Positions 46,168-56,253 are shown, counted from the stretch's first letter. The stretch is 64,000 bases of DNA from Microvirga splendida (GCF_016427565.1 NZ_JAELXT010000021.1:20226-84225); one strand, 5' to 3'. The notes: generated from the sequence alone by a model not told the origin. Numbers and translations are program-made.

Positions 46168-46402
46168 GTGCCGAATGATGCCAGCTCCTTCCAATTTTAT
46201 CCTGATCAATCCGTTACCGAGCAGCCCGATAGCTCAGTAGTCGCTAAGTTCAAAGCATCCGGTCTCAACGAAATGTCGTGGCGGAGGCAAAAGCCGCGGA
46301 GAGATTTCGATGCCCAGGCGAGTTCCCCGTCTGACGCTGGAGGTGCGGCACCAGATGTGGTGAACGACCCAGGTGCGAGGCAACTGAGGCGGCCACCTGG
46401 CG

Positions 46403-47881
46403 CTACGTTCCGCAGAATGTCCGATAGACGCGCTGGTGTGGTTCCGGTGGTTCGGAATAGTGGGCGAAAGCTGGCTGATCGTCATAGGGACGCGAGAGGA
46501 CCATCAGAAGCTCCTCGAACGGAGCAAAGTTGCCCTGCTCCACTGCAGCTTGTATCATCGCCTCCACGCGATGATTGCGCGGGATAAAGGCTGGATTAAC
46601 CGCGCGCATGGCAGCTTGGCGCTTGACACCATCTTGCGGTTCAAGGCTCAACCGCTGGCGCCAGCGGGTGGCCCAAGCATCATAAGCAAGTGGATTGATG
46701 AATAGGTTTCGGACGGCCTCGTCCGCTTCGGATCCGGCAGCGGCATCGCTTAAGCGCCGGAAGGTCAGGGTGAAGTCAGCCTGGTTGTCGGCCATGACCT
46801 TCAGGAGATCACCGGCAAGCGTCGGGTCCTCCTCGCGCTCCGTCAGCAGCCCGAGCTTGCGCCTGAGCCCTGCATAATAAACTGCCTCGAACTGACCCGA
46901 GAAGGCTTCGAGCGCCTCATTCGCTTCCGCGACCGCGTTCTCTTGATCCTCGGACAGGAGCGGCAGAAGCGCCTCAGCCAGCCGCGTCAAATTCCAGAGA
47001 CCGATGCGCGGCTGGTTGCCATAGGCATAGCGGCCCTGCCGGTCGATGGAGCTGAAGACTGTCGCCGGATCGTAGGCCTCCATGAAGGCGCACGGGCCAT
47101 AATCGATCGTCTCGCCGGCGATGGACATGTTGTCGGTGTTCATGACTCCATGGATGAAGCCGATGTGCAGCCAACGAGCAATAAGGTCTGCCTGGGCGGC
47201 GATCACCTGGTCGAGGAACGCGCGGTAGGGATGGTCGCTTCCGGCGGCCTGTGGATAGTGCCGGCCGATGACGTAGTCCGCGAGGAGCCGCAGCCCCTCC
47301 GTATCCTGCCGGGCTGCGAAGAACTGGAACGTGCCGACCCGAATATGGCTCGACGCCACCCGGGTGAGAACCGCACCGGGAAGTGGCGTCTCCCGGACAA
47401 CGGTCTCCCCGGTTAACACCGCGGCGAGCGCACGCGTTGTCGGCAGGCCGAGCGCCGCCATGGCCTCGCTGAGGAGATATTCACGCAGGACAGGTCCCAG
47501 TGCCGCCCGACCATCACCGCGGCGCGAGAAGGGTGTCGGACCTGAGCCTTTGAGCTGAATGTCTCGACGGATGCCATTTTGGTCGACCACTTCGCCAAGG
47601 AGGATGGCGCGTCCATCGCCGAGCTGTGGCACGAACTGCCCAAACTGGTGCCCGGCATAGGCCATGGCAATGGGCTCGGCCGCATCCGGAACGCGGTTGC
47701 CGGACAGAAGCTCAACGCCTTCAGGACTGGAGAGGTGATCAGGGTCGAGGCCGAGGTGTAACGCGAGATCCCGGTTCAGCCGGATGAGCCTCGGAGCTGT
47801 GACGGCTTCGGGCTCTATGCGTGCATAGAACCGATCAGGCAGGCGCGCGTAGGTGTTATCGAAGGGGAAATGAATTGTCAT
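46403..47881 (-). CDS. selO: SelO family protein adenylyltransferase (YdiU)
   Basis: A 492-aa pseudokinase-fold enzyme that transfers AMP to Ser/Thr/Tyr of target proteins. Family hallmarks are plain: [39 protein letters not shown], and [16 protein letters not shown]. The metal-binding Asn/Asp motifs NTDNMSI and [13 protein letters not shown] lie near residues 244-265. Full length, ending in FCGT; the C-terminal position that is selenocysteine in some animal homologues is a normal Cys-containing end here. E. coli SelO is linked to redox homeostasis. It stands alone on the minus strand. Confidence 0.97.
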   Translation of the reverse strand: MTIHFPFDNTYARLPDRFYARIEPEAVTAPRLIRLNRDLALHLGLDPDHLSSPEGVELLSGNRVPDAAEPIAMAYAGHQFGQFVPQLGDGRAILLGEVVDQNGIRRDIQLKGSGPTPFSRRGDGRAALGPVLREYLLSEAMAALGLPTTRALAAVLTGETVVRETPLPGAVLTRVASSHIRVGTFQFFAARQDTEGLRLLADYVIGRHYPQAAGSDHPYRAFLDQVIAAQADLIARWLHIGFIHGVMNTDNMSIAGETIDYGPCAFMEAYDPATVFSSIDRQGRYAYGNQPRIGLWNLTRLAEALLPLLSEDQENAVAEANEALEAFSGQFEAVYYAGLRRKLGLLTEREEDPTLAGDLLKVMADNQADFTLTFRRLSDAAAGSEADEAVRNLFINPLAYDAWATRWRQRLSLEPQDGVKRQAAMRAVNPAFIPRNHRVEAMIQAAVEQGNFAPFEELLMVLSRPYDDQPAFAHYSEPPEPHQRVYRTFCGT

Positions 47882-48146
47882 GGTCCAGGCTCACCACTAG
47901 GACCACGTGAAATCGTATGAGGCGCTTCAGAAAACAAGAGTCAGATTGTAAATCCGGACTGGGTTCAAAGCACTCCCGCTGTAATCTTATATAACAGATC
48001 TGCCCCCACGATCGAGACAGACCAACCACTCCACGGGTTGTACTCCCTCCCGTCTGTCTGGTGCATTAACGATCTGGCGACTCGCACACTCTAGTCTGCC
48101 CCGCCGGGCCCGACGCGTGGGCCTGTCCTGTTGGCGGGCAGAAGGT

Positions 48147-49154
48147 ATGGGAATGCGAGGCCAGGCTGACCTTTTCTTGGACTACGATGCACCGCCAGGT
48201 CCGATCAAGACGAGTCCCGTCGATGAGATTGTCATCAAGGCCAAGCAACGCAGCGAGTCCTTCAAGGCTTCTGACTATGAGACCGCCGCCCGGATCCTGG
48301 AGGCCACAGGCGACTATCGCATTCTGCGCCGATTGACACCACGCCCCATCGTCGTGTCCCGCACCGCTTTCCACGGCGAGAAGATCGCCGTCATCCTGGA
48401 CACCGAAACCACCGGCCTGGATCACACAAGAGACGAGGTCATCGAACTCGGCATGGTTGCCTTCACCTATGATGAGGAAGGCCGGATCGGTGATGTGATC
48501 GGGACGTTCAATGCCCTGCGTGAGCCTAGCGTACCGATCAGTCCTGAAATCACTCGCCTGACCGGGATCACGCCCGAGATGGTTGCGGGCCGAGTGCTCG
48601 ATCTTGAGGCAGTTGAGAAGTTCATTGCGCCGGCAGAGTTGATCATCGCTCACAACGCTCGATTTGATCGGCCCTTCTGTGAGCGTCTGTCCAAGGACTT
48701 TCGGGTCAAGGCGTGGGCCTGCTCCCATTCCGAGATCGCCTGGAGCGGGTTCGGCTTTGAAGGATCGAAGCTAGGGTACCTCCTGACCCAGTGCGGCTGG
48801 TTCCACCAGGGCCACCGGGCCGTCGAGGATTGCCATGCCCTGCTCGAGGTGCTGGCCTCCCCGCTCCCCTCTGGGGCCGGGTTCCCCTTCGAGCATCTGC
48901 TGGCCTCGGCGCGAAAGGCGCTCGTGCGCATCTGGGCCGAGGGCAGTCCGTACGACATGAAGGATATGCTGAAGGCACGCGGGTACCGCTGGAACGACGG
49001 CACCGACGGCCGACCGAAGGCTTGGTGGGTGGAGGTCGACGAGGAGGCCTTTGAGGCCGAACTCGCGTTTCTCCGACGGGAGGTTTACCGGCGCGAGGTC
49101 GAGCCCTTCAGCCAGAGGATCACCGCCTTCGAGCGGTTCCGATCGGCACGCTAA
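48147..49154 (+). CDS. DEDDh 3'-5' exonuclease, DNA polymerase III epsilon-like
   Basis: About 335 aa. The three exonuclease motifs are present: DTETTGLDH (Asp85, Glu87), HNARFDRPF and HRAVEDCHAL, giving the full DEDDh set. About 80 residues precede the domain and ~90 follow it; the C-terminal region (AEGSPYDMKDMLKARGYRWN) resembles the small extension seen in some alphaproteobacterial exonucleases. ATG 48147 is taken over a GTG-type start at 48117 because AGAAGG is close; ATG 48153 is also possible. It is too far from a polymerase gene to call dnaQ; it may act in repair or RNA/DNA trimming. Confidence 0.85.
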   Translation: MGMRGQADLFLDYDAPPGPIKTSPVDEIVIKAKQRSESFKASDYETAARILEATGDYRILRRLTPRPIVVSRTAFHGEKIAVILDTETTGLDHTRDEVIELGMVAFTYDEEGRIGDVIGTFNALREPSVPISPEITRLTGITPEMVAGRVLDLEAVEKFIAPAELIIAHNARFDRPFCERLSKDFRVKAWACSHSEIAWSGFGFEGSKLGYLLTQCGWFHQGHRAVEDCHALLEVLASPLPSGAGFPFEHLLASARKALVRIWAEGSPYDMKDMLKARGYRWNDGTDGRPKAWWVEVDEEAFEAELAFLRREVYRREVEPFSQRITAFERFRSAR

Positions 49155-49269
49155 GCGGCCCCTGCCAGATTTCTGCACAGCCGGCCTCACCCGAGGCTTT
49201 CAGGCTTGAAATCTTGACCGTCCGCAGCCATCTCATCGCCCGCCGGAGCAACAAGGTTCATCTCACGCC

Positions 49270-51162
49270 ATGACGACTGCTGACACCACGCCCGCCCCAG
49301 AGAACCATACGTTCGAGGCCGATGTCGCCAAGCTGCTGCACCTGATGGTGCACTCGGTCTACTCCGACAAGGACGTCTTCCTGCGTGAGCTAATCTCCAA
49401 CGCGGCCGATGCCTGCGAGAAGCTGCGCTACGAGGCGATCTCCCACCCCGCCCTGCTCGGCGACGATCCCAAGGCCCGGATCACGCTGCTGATCGATGCC
49501 GACAACCGCCGCCTGACGATCGAGGACAACGGCATCGGCATGAGCCGGGACGAGATGATCGAGGCGCTCGGCACCATCGCGCGGTCGGGTACCAAGGCTT
49601 TCATGGACCGGATCCAGGCCGCCCAGGGCGGCGAAGGGGCTCAGCTCATCGGGCAGTTCGGCGTCGGCTTCTACTCGGCCTTCATGGTGGCCGACCGGGT
49701 CGACGTCGTCTCACGCCGAGCCGGCAGTGAGGAGGCAACGATCTGGTCGTCCGACGGCAAGGGATCCTACACGGTCGCCCCCGTAGCCGTCGACGAGGCC
49801 CCGGCCCGCGGCACCCGGGTGATCCTCCACCTGATGGAGGACGCCACATCCTACACGGAGCGCTACCGGCTCGAGCGCATCGTCAAGGAGCAGTCGGGCC
49901 ATGTTCCGGTGCCGATCTCCCTTGTCGAGAAGCCCGGAGCGGAGCCGCAGGAGGTCGTCGACGGCGCTGCTCTGTGGGTGAAGCCACGCTCCGAGATCAC
50001 GCCCGAGGACTACACCGACTTCTACCGCAGCGTGGCGGGCCAGTTCGACGAGCCGGCTCTGACGGTGCATTTCCGGGCCGAGGGCCGCCACGAATACACC
50101 GCTCTGGCGTTCGTGCCGGGCTCCACGCCGTTCGACCTGTTCGATCCCGATCGCCACGGCCGCATGAAGCTCTACGTCAAGCGGGTCTTCATCACCGACG
50201 AGGCCGAGCTCGTGCCGCGTTACCTGCGCTTCGTGCGCGGGCTCGTCGACTCGGCCGACTTGCCGCTCAACGTCTCGCGCGAGATGATCCAGGAGAGCCC
50301 GCTTCTCGCTGCCATCAAGAAGGGCGTGACCAGCCGCGTGCTCGGCGAGCTCGAGAAGCTCGCGCAGAACGATGCGGAGGCCTACACCAAGGTGTGGGAG
50401 ACCTTCGGTCCGGTGCTGAAGGAAGGGCTCTATGAGGATTTCGAGCGACGCTCGACATTGCTGGGACTGGCCCGGTTCAAGACCACCGCCTCCGGTGGCG
50501 GGTGGCGTTCGCTCAAGGATTATGTCGGCTCCCTCAAGGAGAACCAGACGGCTATCTACTATGTGACGGGGACGGATCTCGCCCGGCTCGAGGCCTCGCC
50601 GCAGCTCGAAGGCTTCCGGGCGCGTGGCATCGAGGTGCTGCTTCTGCCGGATGCGGTCGACAGCTTCTGGGTCACGGCTGGCGTCGATTACGAGGGCAAG
50701 CCATTCAAGTCGGTGACCCAGGGTGCGGCCGACCTGGCGCAGATCCCGCTGACCGAGGCCCAGGAGAACGCGGGCGCGCCGGCACCAGAAGCGGTGACGC
50801 GGTTCATCCAATCCGTGAAGGCGACCCTGGGCGAGGCCGTGGCCGATGTGCGCCCCTCCGAGCGGCTGACGGAAAGCGCCGTCTGTCTGGTGGCATCAGA
50901 AACAGGCATGGATCGGCAACTGGAGCGGCTTCTCGCCCGAGCGGGTCAGCTGCCGTCTGCGGCCAAACCCGTCCTCGAAATCAACCCACGCCACGACCTC
51001 GTGGTGGCTCTTGCCAACCTTGGCGAGAGTAAGCCGACGCTTCGTGAAGACGCGGCTCATCTCCTGTTGGACGAGGCTCGGATCCTGGACGGTGAACTCC
51101 CGGCTGATGCAAAGGCATTCTCACAGCGGCTCGCTAGGGTAATGCGGCGGTGCGTTCCGTAA
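49270..51162 (+). CDS. htpG: HtpG, Hsp90-family chaperone
   Basis: A 630-aa cytosolic ATP-dependent chaperone, full length for bacterial HtpG. The GHKL nucleotide site shows SDKDVFLRELISNAADACEK, DNGIGM, and GQFGVGFYSAFMVADRV. The middle domain shows LPLNVSREMIQESPLLAAIK. It dimerises through the C-terminal domain and helps fold client proteins under stress. It stands alone, convergent with the oxidoreductase gene. Many chromosomes carry htpG, so a copy on a secondary replicon may be an extra paralogue. Confidence 0.98.
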   Translation: MTTADTTPAPENHTFEADVAKLLHLMVHSVYSDKDVFLRELISNAADACEKLRYEAISHPALLGDDPKARITLLIDADNRRLTIEDNGIGMSRDEMIEALGTIARSGTKAFMDRIQAAQGGEGAQLIGQFGVGFYSAFMVADRVDVVSRRAGSEEATIWSSDGKGSYTVAPVAVDEAPARGTRVILHLMEDATSYTERYRLERIVKEQSGHVPVPISLVEKPGAEPQEVVDGAALWVKPRSEITPEDYTDFYRSVAGQFDEPALTVHFRAEGRHEYTALAFVPGSTPFDLFDPDRHGRMKLYVKRVFITDEAELVPRYLRFVRGLVDSADLPLNVSREMIQESPLLAAIKKGVTSRVLGELEKLAQNDAEAYTKVWETFGPVLKEGLYEDFERRSTLLGLARFKTTASGGGWRSLKDYVGSLKENQTAIYYVTGTDLARLEASPQLEGFRARGIEVLLLPDAVDSFWVTAGVDYEGKPFKSVTQGAADLAQIPLTEAQENAGAPAPEAVTRFIQSVKATLGEAVADVRPSERLTESAVCLVASETGMDRQLERLLARAGQLPSAAKPVLEINPRHDLVVALANLGESKPTLREDAAHLLLDEARILDGELPADAKAFSQRLARVMRRCVP

Positions 51163-51192
51163 GAGGCAACGGCAAATGATCTTCGCGGGAGT

Positions 51193-51210
51193 GCGGTCGC
51201 CAACGACCGC
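51193..51210. terminator. Weak hairpin between convergent genes
   Basis: GCGGTCG-CCAA-CGACCGC forms a 7-bp stem in the gap between htpG and the convergent oxidoreductase gene. Neither strand has a T-run after it, so it would be at best a weak or factor-assisted terminator. Confidence 0.3.
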
Positions 51211-51250
51211 CTCCTGCCATTCCTCAGAAATCCGTTCACACCGCCTACCA

Positions 51251-52288
51251 TTACGATCGGATCGCCTTTCGCACCTCCGGCGCCACCCTCGTTCCGAAGA
51301 TTTCAATCGCCTTCATCAGCTTGATGTGGTCCATCACGCCAATGGCCATCTGAATCAGGAAGCGGTCGAACCGGAAGATCTCATGCGCCGCCAGGATCTT
51401 GTCTGTCACCTCCGCAGGGCTTCCGACGAAGAGTGCGCCACGTGGTCCCCGTGCCACGTCGAACTGCTGGCGGCTGGTCGGCGGCCAGCCGCGTTCCCGC
51501 CCAATCCGGTTCATCACCTCCGCCTGTGGGGCATAGAAGGTGTCGGCAGCCTCTTGCGTAGTCGTGGCGACAAAGCCGTGCACGTTGATCGATGTCTTTA
51601 GGGCTGCCGGATCGTGGCCTGCGCGCTGGGCCGCCTGCCGGTAGAGATTGAATAGGGGCGCAAAGCGCGCTGGCTCTCCCCCGATGATGGCGAGCGCCAA
51701 TGGCAGATTGAGCACCCCGGCACGAGCAAGGGACTGCGGGGTCCCGCCGACCGCGATCCAGATCGGCAGTTTCTCCTGATACGGCCGCGGATAGACGCCA
51801 CGGCCTGTGATCGGGGGAGTATGTTTCCCGCCCGGCCAGCTGACCTGCTCGCTTTCGTTGAGTTGCATCAGGAGTTGCAGCTTCTCGGCAAAGAGCGTGT
51901 CGTAATCATCAAGGTCGTAGCCGAAGAGCGGAAAAGACTCGATGAAGGAGCCGCGGCCGGCCATGATCTCGGCTCTGCCCTGGCTGAGATTGTCGAGGGT
52001 CGCGAACTGCTGAAACACACGGATTGGGTCATCGGAGCTGAGCACTGTCACGGCGCTTGTCAGGCGAATGCGCCTTGTCTGGGTCGCTGCGGCGGCCAGC
52101 GCTACAGCAGGCGCTGAAACGGCATAATCGGGCCGGTGATGCTCGCCAAGACCAAACACATCCAGTCCCACCTGGTCGGCCAGGACAATCTCTTCCACCA
52201 GGTTGCGGAGGCGCTCCGCCGGGGCAACCCGGCGTCCCGTCACCGGATCGGTGCCCACGTCGCCGAAGGTGTAGAGTCCAAGTTCCAT
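51251..52288 (-). CDS. LLM-class flavin-dependent oxidoreductase
   Basis: A 345-aa protein of the luciferase-like monooxygenase superfamily: [11 protein letters not shown] at the start, [20 protein letters not shown], then [20 protein letters not shown] and [20 protein letters not shown]. These place it with the bacterial-luciferase-like group that uses FMN or F420. The start at 52288 is chosen because GGGAGGA lies 8 bp upstream; a start 33 bp earlier lacks this support. The substrate is unknown. The gene stands between htpG and repC. Confidence 0.9.
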   Translation of the reverse strand: MELGLYTFGDVGTDPVTGRRVAPAERLRNLVEEIVLADQVGLDVFGLGEHHRPDYAVSAPAVALAAAATQTRRIRLTSAVTVLSSDDPIRVFQQFATLDNLSQGRAEIMAGRGSFIESFPLFGYDLDDYDTLFAEKLQLLMQLNESEQVSWPGGKHTPPITGRGVYPRPYQEKLPIWIAVGGTPQSLARAGVLNLPLALAIIGGEPARFAPLFNLYRQAAQRAGHDPAALKTSINVHGFVATTTQEAADTFYAPQAEVMNRIGRERGWPPTSRQQFDVARGPRGALFVGSPAEVTDKILAAHEIFRFDRFLIQMAIGVMDHIKLMKAIEIFGTRVAPEVRKAIRS

Positions 52289-52354
52289 ACGAATGGTCCT
52301 CCCATAGGGCCTTTGCCCCATTCATAGTCCCGACGTCACAGCGATCAGCTGCCT

Positions 52355-53662
52355 TCAGATGGCAACCCCGCTCGTATCCTGCCGATGACCCGTGCGCCAG
52401 ACACGGGTTACGGCTGACTGCTGCCCGCTTCCTTGGGAGGGTACCTCATGCACCCAAGTCTTTCGACGCGGGCCACAACTTATTTCACTCCCCGGCCGAC
52501 CGATTTTGTTCCCCTGAGCAAGCTTGTGTCTCCGCAAGGCAAGCAGCTCAGTCTGAAGGTCGATTTCGCCTCTCTTAACGAGGCGAATGATAGACCGGAA
52601 GTACCCACCAGGGCTTCGGATGCTGTGTTTGCCGCTTGAGACATCGTCGTCATAGAGTTGCAGGACGTAGATTACAGCTGTTGCAGCATGGATGGCTCCG
52701 ATGGCCTCGACGGCCTCAGTCCAGGCGCTTGGGTGGGCTCCCAAGGAGGCTCGAAGGAACCGTCCCGCCGAAACAAGGTCGGCAGCATTTCGGATCGGGT
52801 GAGCACAATCGGAGATCACGGGGCACGCTTCGACGATCAAGGTTGGTAGCGACAGCTCAGTGGGTAAAGCGGTCTGAGCAGCAGGCTCCATGTCATCCTG
52901 GCGGCCATTGTGACAAGTCTTACTCAAGGATTCATTCTCTGCCTCTATGTGTCGGCATGTCATGCCGTCACAGCTTGCCTGATAGAAGGCTTCTTCAGCG
53001 AGCTGCCTGATCTCGTTCCAGACCTCGACGAGCCCGGCCGGGAGTGTCGCCCCGGAGCGTTTTGGGGTGCGAGCTTTCAGTGTACTGAGGCGGCTCTCAA
53101 GAGCAGTACGATCAACAGCGGGGTAGTACTGCGCCAGTGCACTCAAAGCCGCTTCAGTGGCACGACGGCAGACCGTGATCTCGTCAAAGGAGCGCTTTAG
53201 AAGTTCCTTTCGCTGCTGTTGCTCAGCGGTGGCGGCGGCCCACTCGCCTCGGCGTGCATAGAGCGGCGTGAGATCGAAGCCGAAGGCATCGACAACATTC
53301 CCCTTCTCGTCCCGAACGGCGTAGCGCTTGCCGTTCGGGGAGTCCTTCGGGATGAGCACTTGAAGCTCAATCAGGGCCCGGATGGCATTGCGGATTGACC
53401 GCTCCGACAGTCCGGTGGCTGCCGTCAGCCTCTGGTTGGACGGCCAGACGAGAAGCCTGTCCATGTGATGTTCGCCCCAACAGACGACGAGCTGACTCAG
53501 GACAAGTCTCTGCGGTGCGCTCAGACGGAGTGCTCTTTCAGCATCACGAGCAGAGGCTGAAAGCTCCTTTCGTGTAACAGTGCGCCCAGATTCGAGCGCA
53601 AACTTCCTCGCGGCCAAAGCAGCGTGTCTCAGCCGCCGGCCTCCAGACGATGCGGGTTGCAT
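52355..53662 (-). CDS. repC: RepC replication initiator
   Basis: A 435-aa protein of the repABC-plasmid initiator family. The N-terminal half is a winged-helix DNA-binding region (LVVWPSNQRL-like segment LLVWPSNQRLTAATGLSERS) followed by the near-invariant KDSPNGKRYAVRD and DAFGFDLTPLYARR. The C-terminal part includes a region with conserved AVIYVLQLYDD and GGYFRSIIRLVKRGE. ATG 53662 is preferred over a GTG at 53722 because GGAGGG sits 5-6 bp before it. RepC binds the origin, which in this family lies inside repC itself. No repA or repB is next to it. A likely antisense RNA gene lies just upstream. Confidence 0.92.
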   Translation of the reverse strand: MQPASSGGRRLRHAALAARKFALESGRTVTRKELSASARDAERALRLSAPQRLVLSQLVVCWGEHHMDRLLVWPSNQRLTAATGLSERSIRNAIRALIELQVLIPKDSPNGKRYAVRDEKGNVVDAFGFDLTPLYARRGEWAAATAEQQQRKELLKRSFDEITVCRRATEAALSALAQYYPAVDRTALESRLSTLKARTPKRSGATLPAGLVEVWNEIRQLAEEAFYQASCDGMTCRHIEAENESLSKTCHNGRQDDMEPAAQTALPTELSLPTLIVEACPVISDCAHPIRNAADLVSAGRFLRASLGAHPSAWTEAVEAIGAIHAATAVIYVLQLYDDDVSSGKHSIRSPGGYFRSIIRLVKRGEIDLQTELLALRRHKLAQGNKIGRPGSEISCGPRRKTWVHEVPSQGSGQQSAVTRVWRTGHRQDTSGVAI

Positions 53663-53715
53663 CGCTTCCCTCCAATGTGAGGGCAAAGCGGGAGCGTTCA
53701 CCGAAACCGATGTTC

Positions 53716-53745
53716 TTGACACGCAGCTTGTCGGGATGGCATAAG
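53716..53745 (+). promoter_or_regulatory. Candidate promoter of the repC antisense RNA
   Basis: A perfect TTGACA (53716-53721) is followed after 18 bp by CATAAG (53740-53745), reading away from repC. Direction and position match the ctRNA promoters of repABC plasmids. Confidence 0.6.
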
Positions 53746-53751
53746 GAGGTT

Positions 53752-53826
53752 GCTACACCATTCCTGTCGCCGATCCCTCGGTGACTCCAAAGGCCCTCGA
53801 AGTTTCCAGCTTCGTGGGCCTTTTGC
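53752..53826 (+). ncRNA. Candidate ctRNA (antisense RNA controlling repC)
   Basis: A transcript from the promoter at 53716-53745 would begin near 53752 and stop at the hairpin ending near 53826, about 75 nt. It would be antisense to the untranslated leader of repC, which is transcribed from the other strand. In repABC plasmids a small RNA with this geometry represses RepC synthesis and sets incompatibility. The ends given are estimates from the promoter and terminator. Confidence 0.62.
53789..53826 (+). terminator. Intrinsic terminator of the candidate ctRNA
   Basis: Left arm AAAGGCCCTCGAAG (53789-53802), 7-nt loop, right arm CTTCGTGGGCCTTT (53810-53823), with one internal mismatch, followed by TTTTGCTTT. 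In ctRNA genes this hairpin is also the target-recognition loop. Confidence 0.8.
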
Positions 53827-53837
53827 TTTGCCTAGCC

Positions 53838-54071
53838 TTAGTTCACGGTTGTCTTCTCCCGTTCGAAGAGTGTCGCGAGGTCGGGGATTAATCTCAGTCC
53901 GATGAGACCGATGCGCTCTCTTGTGCCGGCACTGATCTCGCCACCGGCTTCTTCAAGCACCAACACGACGATCTCCCGGAAGTCCGTCTGGCGAGGGACC
54001 TCTCGGAAGCGCTGATGATCTTGCTGACTCAAGCTATCGGACGTTGTGTACCCCACTCTCTCGCAACACAT
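53838..54071 (-). CDS. Possible small hypothetical protein upstream of repC
   Basis: A 77-aa open frame on the repC strand. It contains REIVVLVLEEAGGEISAGTR and a second helix LIGLRLIPDLATLFERE; nothing is recognised. It lies where repB would stand in a repABC operon but shows no RepB/ParB features. It may be a chance frame or a remnant. Confidence 0.25.
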   Translation of the reverse strand: MCCERVGYTTSDSLSQQDHQRFREVPRQTDFREIVVLVLEEAGGEISAGTRERIGLIGLRLIPDLATLFEREKTTVN

Positions 54072-54389
54072 GAGAGATGAACCGATTCGGTGTTACGTGT
54101 GGAGTCGATCTGTAAGAATCGATTAATCCTGATTGCGATTTCCACTGAAAAGCTGAGTCCGAATGAGTCAAGCGCTTGGATGGATCCAGTCACGTTGCAG
54201 TGGACTTACCGCATTTCCGCTATTTAAGACTCAAGCTAGATTCGAGCTCTGACAGGGAGAGATTCAAATAGACTCTGTATTGCTAAATATTCTTCGTGCT
54301 ATGCAGCTCAACGACAAGAGACTACTTTTAAATATCGTCGCATAGCTCCAAAGCCTTATGATCCAAGAGGCCTGCTCCTGGCGCATGAA
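54072..54389. other. AT-rich intergenic stretch
   Basis: About 320 bp that is markedly richer in A and T than the rest of the window, especially 54120-54350. I see no gene, clear hairpin or iteron array in it. It may carry promoters for the repC region. Confidence 0.4.
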
Positions 54390-55010
54390 CTAAGGGCACT
54401 CCAATTTTAGAACCTTCTGACCCAGGATGCGGGGCAATCCCACATCCCAGTCTCTTCTCCCGCGCTTCTCGAAGGGATCGTACAGTCGGTTCACAGGCTC
54501 GGTGTTCTTGGCCGAGCCGAACCAGCTCTTGATTTTGGCGAACATGGGATGGTCAGCCACAGAGGTAGGTGTTGCGGCGTTCTGCTGAACGACAGCCATC
54601 CGCGTCCCCACCTTCTCTGGTTCCAGCAAGTCAGCCTGGCGTCCCACAGCGAGCGCACCTTCGAGGATATCAAGCCGCGCTCGGAACGGGAGATCGTCTC
54701 TCAATCGGGACGAGATATAGAGTTCCCGCTTGCGCTCAACCACCGGTGTGTCGGCGCAGGCTAGACGGGTGACGAAGGGCAGCAGTTGCTGCCGCTCCTC
54801 ATGGGTGGCTTCATCGTTCAGTTGCATCGCCAGCGCACAAATCGGGCGCGAGAAGCAGTCTGGCATGTCTTGCACGGACCGGACGGGACGGTATGGGAAA
54901 CCCGCGGCGACAATGGCTGCTTCGTTGATGCAGGTTCCGCCATCCTTGCCGGGGAACGTGTGCGAGCCCTGTTTCAGCTTCCAATTCAGAATGTGGTCGA
55001 AGTTGTCCAT
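54390..55010 (-). CDS. Conserved hypothetical protein
   Basis: About 206 aa from the ATG at 55010 (another ATG is 9 bp upstream). DNFDHILNWKLKQGSHTFPG, then GGTCINEAAIVAAGFPYRPV and CFSRPICALAMQLNDEA form a pattern I have seen in uncharacterised alphaproteobacterial proteins. The middle has LLPFVTRLACADTPVVERKR. It seems soluble and cytoplasmic. No function can be given and no operon partner is seen. Confidence 0.7.
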   Translation of the reverse strand: MDNFDHILNWKLKQGSHTFPGKDGGTCINEAAIVAAGFPYRPVRSVQDMPDCFSRPICALAMQLNDEATHEERQQLLPFVTRLACADTPVVERKRELYISSRLRDDLPFRARLDILEGALAVGRQADLLEPEKVGTRMAVVQQNAATPTSVADHPMFAKIKSWFGSAKNTEPVNRLYDPFEKRGRRDWDVGLPRILGQKVLKLECP

Positions 55011-55443
55011 GGCACCCATCCTTGTGGCGTGCCCCCTCCAAGGGGGCCCCCCTGCCACTCCGGCTGTCAACCGTGAGAGGCCCCACGGCGTCCGGAAACC
55101 ACACTACCGGTGGGTCTTAGAAGACCGAACATTCGATCCGCAGTTTTCTCAGAAAGGCGCAAGAGAGGATTGGACATTCACTCTCTTAAATGCAGCAATA
55201 TCAAGCACTTAGCATCGCGCCAATTGAGCCATGTGTAGCACTATGGTGTGACACCGTCGAGGGGATGGTGGGCGATTTCCCTTAAAAGGTCAGCAAACCA
55301 TCTCATCTTATAGAGTATCTCGCGAGCCGCATCCCTGAAACATACAGCAGCGACAGTGACGTTGATTGCAGGGAAGACGATCAGAGTGTCTCATCGGCAG
55401 AGGTCACTTACAGCGTCATAGATCGTCGGCGGCATCTGGGCCT
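55011..55443. other. Intergenic stretch with no supportable gene
   Basis: About 430 bp between two minus-strand genes. Open frames here are shadows or too short; no RNA gene, repeat or clear terminator is visible. Confidence 0.4.
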
Positions 55444-56253
55444 TCAGCCCTTCATCCTCGAGCCAGGGCGCCTACTGCCTGCCTCTTCCTTTTGGGCCGA
55501 ACTCTCCTCGAGGGTTGGATAGACGCCCGCCAGCACCTGATCGAAATGGCGGCGCAAGGCATTGTTACAGCCACATGACAACGCATCCAGAGCGTCCAGA
55601 TCCCGGACGCGTACCCCACCCCTGCGGGTTTCCAGCAGATGCCGGCGCTTCAGGGACTGGATGACCCGGCTGACATAGCTTCGGCCAACCCCCATCATGC
55701 TGGCCAACTGCTCCTGGGTCAGCGGGATATCATGATCGCCCGTCCGATCGATGGCGGCCAGCAGCCATTTCACCGTCCGCTGCTCGATCGTATGGACCGC
55801 GTTGCATGCCACCGACTGGAACACCTGCGCCAGCATGCAGTCCGCATAGCGAGCGAAGAGATGCCTTAGGCTCGGCGACCGGGTTTCGAACTCCTCCAGG
55901 TCGGCTGTGGAAAGGCGCAGGAAGGGACCCGGGAACTGGATCTCGGAGCGGGCAAAGGCCGGCAGACGCCCTTGGCTCACGATGCCGCCGACCGCCCCCT
56001 CACGTCCGATCAGGGCCGTCTCAACGGTCAGACCATCCTCAAGCTCAACCACGAAGGACACCAGGCTTGGACCGCAAGGGAAGTAAACGAACCTGACCTC
56101 GTCTCCAGGTTGGTACAGCCTGGCTCCAGCCTCGCCCTCCCACTCCTGAAGCGACGGCACCACGATGGCGAGATCTTCCGGCTTGAGAGCGCTCAGCAGG
56201 TTGTTGCTGGCAATCCTCTCCCTGAGGCGTGATGGGATCATGGGAAGCTGCAT
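55444..56253 (-). CDS. Crp/Fnr-family transcriptional regulator
   Basis: About 269 aa from ATG 56253; starts at 56334 or between are possible. Residues ~15-130 are a cNMP-binding-type barrel (YFPCGPSLVSFVVELEDGLT, then VETALIGREGAVGGIV). The long dimer helix is followed by a Crp-type HTH: PLTQEQLASMMGVGRSYVSR, then VIQSLKRRHLLETRRGGVRV. It lacks the clustered N-terminal cysteines of Fnr, so it does not look like an oxygen sensor. It is divergent from the KaiC-like gene and may control that signalling unit. Confidence 0.88.
   Translation of the reverse strand: MQLPMIPSRLRERIASNNLLSALKPEDLAIVVPSLQEWEGEAGARLYQPGDEVRFVYFPCGPSLVSFVVELEDGLTVETALIGREGAVGGIVSQGRLPAFARSEIQFPGPFLRLSTADLEEFETRSPSLRHLFARYADCMLAQVFQSVACNAVHTIEQRTVKWLLAAIDRTGDHDIPLTQEQLASMMGVGRSYVSRVIQSLKRRHLLETRRGGVRVRDLDALDALSCGCNNALRRHFDQVLAGVYPTLEESSAQKEEAGSRRPGSRMKG

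Noticed and set aside
46168..46587. 139-codon open frame directly after the 45130 gene
   Set aside because: It runs antisense into selO, has no family resemblance and no ribosome site apart from the adjoining stop.
53838..54071. repB remnant upstream of repC
   Set aside because: The 77-aa frame has none of the ParB-like helices or motifs of RepB.
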